Below, one piece after another: positions 5,178 to 6,204 of a stretch of DNA of 6,204 bases. A program made the position numbers and the translations under genes. The stretch covers positions 1 through 6,204 of the forward strand of contig JAFAUA010000310.1 of NCBI GenBank assembly GCA_019243595.1, written 5' to 3'. The notes beneath the pieces were generated by a model that made no database searches, was not told the DNA's origin, and saw only the letters and a program-made list of their open reading frames with translations. How positions within the stretch are numbered: the first letter of the stretch is position 1; the number at the start of each line of letters is the position of its first letter. Source of the DNA: Acidimicrobiia bacterium. Its GTDB lineage: Bacteria > Actinomycetota > Acidimicrobiia > Acidimicrobiales > AC-14.

Positions 5178-6204
5178 GGCGCGGTCCACCTATCGAGTCC
5201 AGTTCAGGCGCGAGTTCGACTTCGACGACGCGGCTGCGATTGCCGGGTATCTCTCCGAGCTCGGCGTAACCCACCTGTACGCGTCCCCGTACCTCCAGGC
5301 CGCAGCGGGGAGCACGCACGGCTACGACGTCGTCGACCACCACCGCGTCAACGAGGAGCTTGGGGGCGAGGAGGGACGGGCGCGGCTGTGCTCGGCACTC
5401 GGTGACGCCAAGCTGGGCCAGCTCCTTGACATCGTCCCCAACCACATGGCCGTGCGACCCGGCAACCGCTGGTGGTGGGACGTCCTTGAGAACGGTCCGT
5501 CGAGTGTGTACGCGTCGTACTTCGATGTCGATTGGGAGCCGCCCGACGAGCGTCTTCACAACAAGGTCCTGCTCCCGATTCTCGCCGGGCGCTACGGGTC
5601 GGCCGTCGACGGCGGGGAGGTCCATGTCGAGCGGGAGGGCGGCGCCTTCTTCGTCGTCTACGGCGAGCAGCGCTTCCCGGCGGCGCCGCGCTCGCTCGAT
5701 GCGATCCTGCGCCAGGCCGGCGGTGCGATCGGGTCGGACGATCTGCTGGCGCTGGCCGACGCCTTCGAGGCCCTGCCCCCAGCCTCGGCGACCGACCGCG
5801 AGAGTGTCGAGCGGCGCCACCGTGACAAGGAGGCGCTGCGGCGGTGGCTCGCTGCTCTGTTGGGGTCGGACACGGGGGCCGGTCGTGCCGTAGACGCGGC
5901 TGTCGCCTCGCTCAATGGCGACCCGGCGGCGCTCGACGACTTCCTACAGCGCCAGAACTACCGCCTCGCGTTCTGGGGGACGGCGAGGCGGGAGCTCGAC
6001 TACCGGCGCTTCTTCGACATCACCGAGCTGGCGGGCGTGCGCGTCGAAGATCCTCAGGTCTTCGCCGACACACATCGGCTCGTGCTGGCGTGGCTGGCTG
6101 ACGGATCGGTCGACGGCGTGCGCGTCGACCACATCGACGGATTGCGCGATCCCGAGGAGTACCTCGGCCGCCTTCGGTCGGCAGCGCCGGAGTCCTGGAT
6201 CGTC
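5167..6204 (+). CDS. treY: Maltooligosyl trehalose synthase TreY, 5' part (runs off the window)
   Basis: The first 346 codons are present with no stop before the window end. TreY (GH13_26) is an intramolecular transglucosylase that converts the reducing-end alpha-1,4 link of malto-oligosaccharides to alpha-1,1, giving maltooligosyl trehalose for TreZ to cut. Diagnostic motifs in order are TYRVQF (8-13), LGVTHLYASP, GSTHGYDVVD, region I DIVPNHMAV, WWWDVLENG, KVLLPIL, LQRQNYRL, YRRFFDI, and region II DGVRVDHIDGL with nucleophile Asp321. The acid/base glutamate of the usual VVEKIL motif should follow within a few codons of the edge, since the last visible residues are SWIV. A helical insert between the FPAAP segment and LQRQNY is longer than I recall for Sulfolobus TreY. 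The GTG at 5167 overlaps the glgX stop by 11 bases; no later Met or Val start precedes TYRVQF. No clear Shine-Dalgarno sequence is seen, which suggests translational coupling to glgX. treZ is the expected next gene, outside the window. Confidence 0.95.
   Translation, partial: MSAEARSTYRVQFRREFDFDDAAAIAGYLSELGVTHLYASPYLQAAAGSTHGYDVVDHHRVNEELGGEEGRARLCSALGDAKLGQLLDIVPNHMAVRPGNRWWWDVLENGPSSVYASYFDVDWEPPDERLHNKVLLPILAGRYGSAVDGGEVHVEREGGAFFVVYGEQRFPAAPRSLDAILRQAGGAIGSDDLLALADAFEALPPASATDRESVERRHRDKEALRRWLAALLGSDTGAGRAVDAAVASLNGDPAALDDFLQRQNYRLAFWGTARRELDYRRFFDITELAGVRVEDPQVFADTHRLVLAWLADGSVDGVRVDHIDGLRDPEEYLGRLRSAAPESWIV

Noticed and set aside
3330..5189. A 619-codon open frame on the minus strand, antisense to glgX
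   Set aside because: Its translation is rich in Val, Ala, Gly, Arg and Asp with no family motif. It mirrors glgX, whose catalytic motifs are all intact. Such shadow frames are expected in high-GC genes.
5137..5820. Minus-strand and alternate plus-strand open frames over treY
   Set aside because: They are shadows of treY, whose frame is continuous from 5167 to the window end and carries all expected TreY motifs.
1..6204. Mobile element, CRISPR array, defence system, or RNA gene
   Set aside because: No transposase, integrase, direct-repeat array, tRNA-like cloverleaf or rRNA segment is seen; nearly every base is accounted for by metabolic genes with uniform composition.

Overview
This window reads as a piece of chromosome from a GC-rich, actinomycete-like bacterium. 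Third codon positions are strongly G/C, GTG starts are frequent, open antisense shadow frames are long, and the proteins resemble actinobacterial families (an Hrp1-like CBS protein, and a GT20 enzyme with an R-x-D-R-T-D-x-S-K-N loop). An uncultured actinobacterial lineage such as Acidimicrobiia would fit, but the sequence alone does not prove it. There are no RNA genes, mobile elements, CRISPR arrays or phage genes, and coding density is very high.

The window has two divergent gene groups. On the minus strand, reading leftward from a short central promoter region (2994-3059), are an alpha/beta hydrolase (2073-2993), a GT20 trehalose-6-phosphate synthase (541-2019) and a small two-CBS-domain protein (65-490). 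The gaps are 53 and 50 bases, so this looks like one operon. It ends in a GC-rich nested stem-loop (about 16-50) just after the CBS stop codon. On the plus strand are a glycogen debranching enzyme, GlgX/TreX (3060-5177), and the first 346 codons of maltooligosyl trehalose synthase, TreY (5167 to the window end). Their reading frames overlap by 11 bases. treZ would be expected beyond the right edge but is not in view.

The theme is trehalose made by two routes from one locus. OtsA makes trehalose-6-phosphate from UDP-glucose and glucose-6-phosphate. GlgX releases linear malto-oligosaccharides from glycogen, and TreY turns the reducing end of these chains into a trehalosyl unit. No trehalose-6-phosphate phosphatase (OtsB) is visible.

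The most interesting non-coding signal is in the 66-base divergent intergenic region. A perfect palindrome, GAAGCGCTTC, carries the AAGCGCTT core typical of LacI-family operators. It sits inside a longer CCACCG/CGGTGG inverted repeat that overlaps a possible -10 box for glgX, so it could control both operons. I see no clearly novel system. The points worth checking are this operator, the 3-residue expansion in the OtsA catalytic loop, the hairpin and missing Shine-Dalgarno sequence before otsA, and the unexplained hydrolase and CBS partners.
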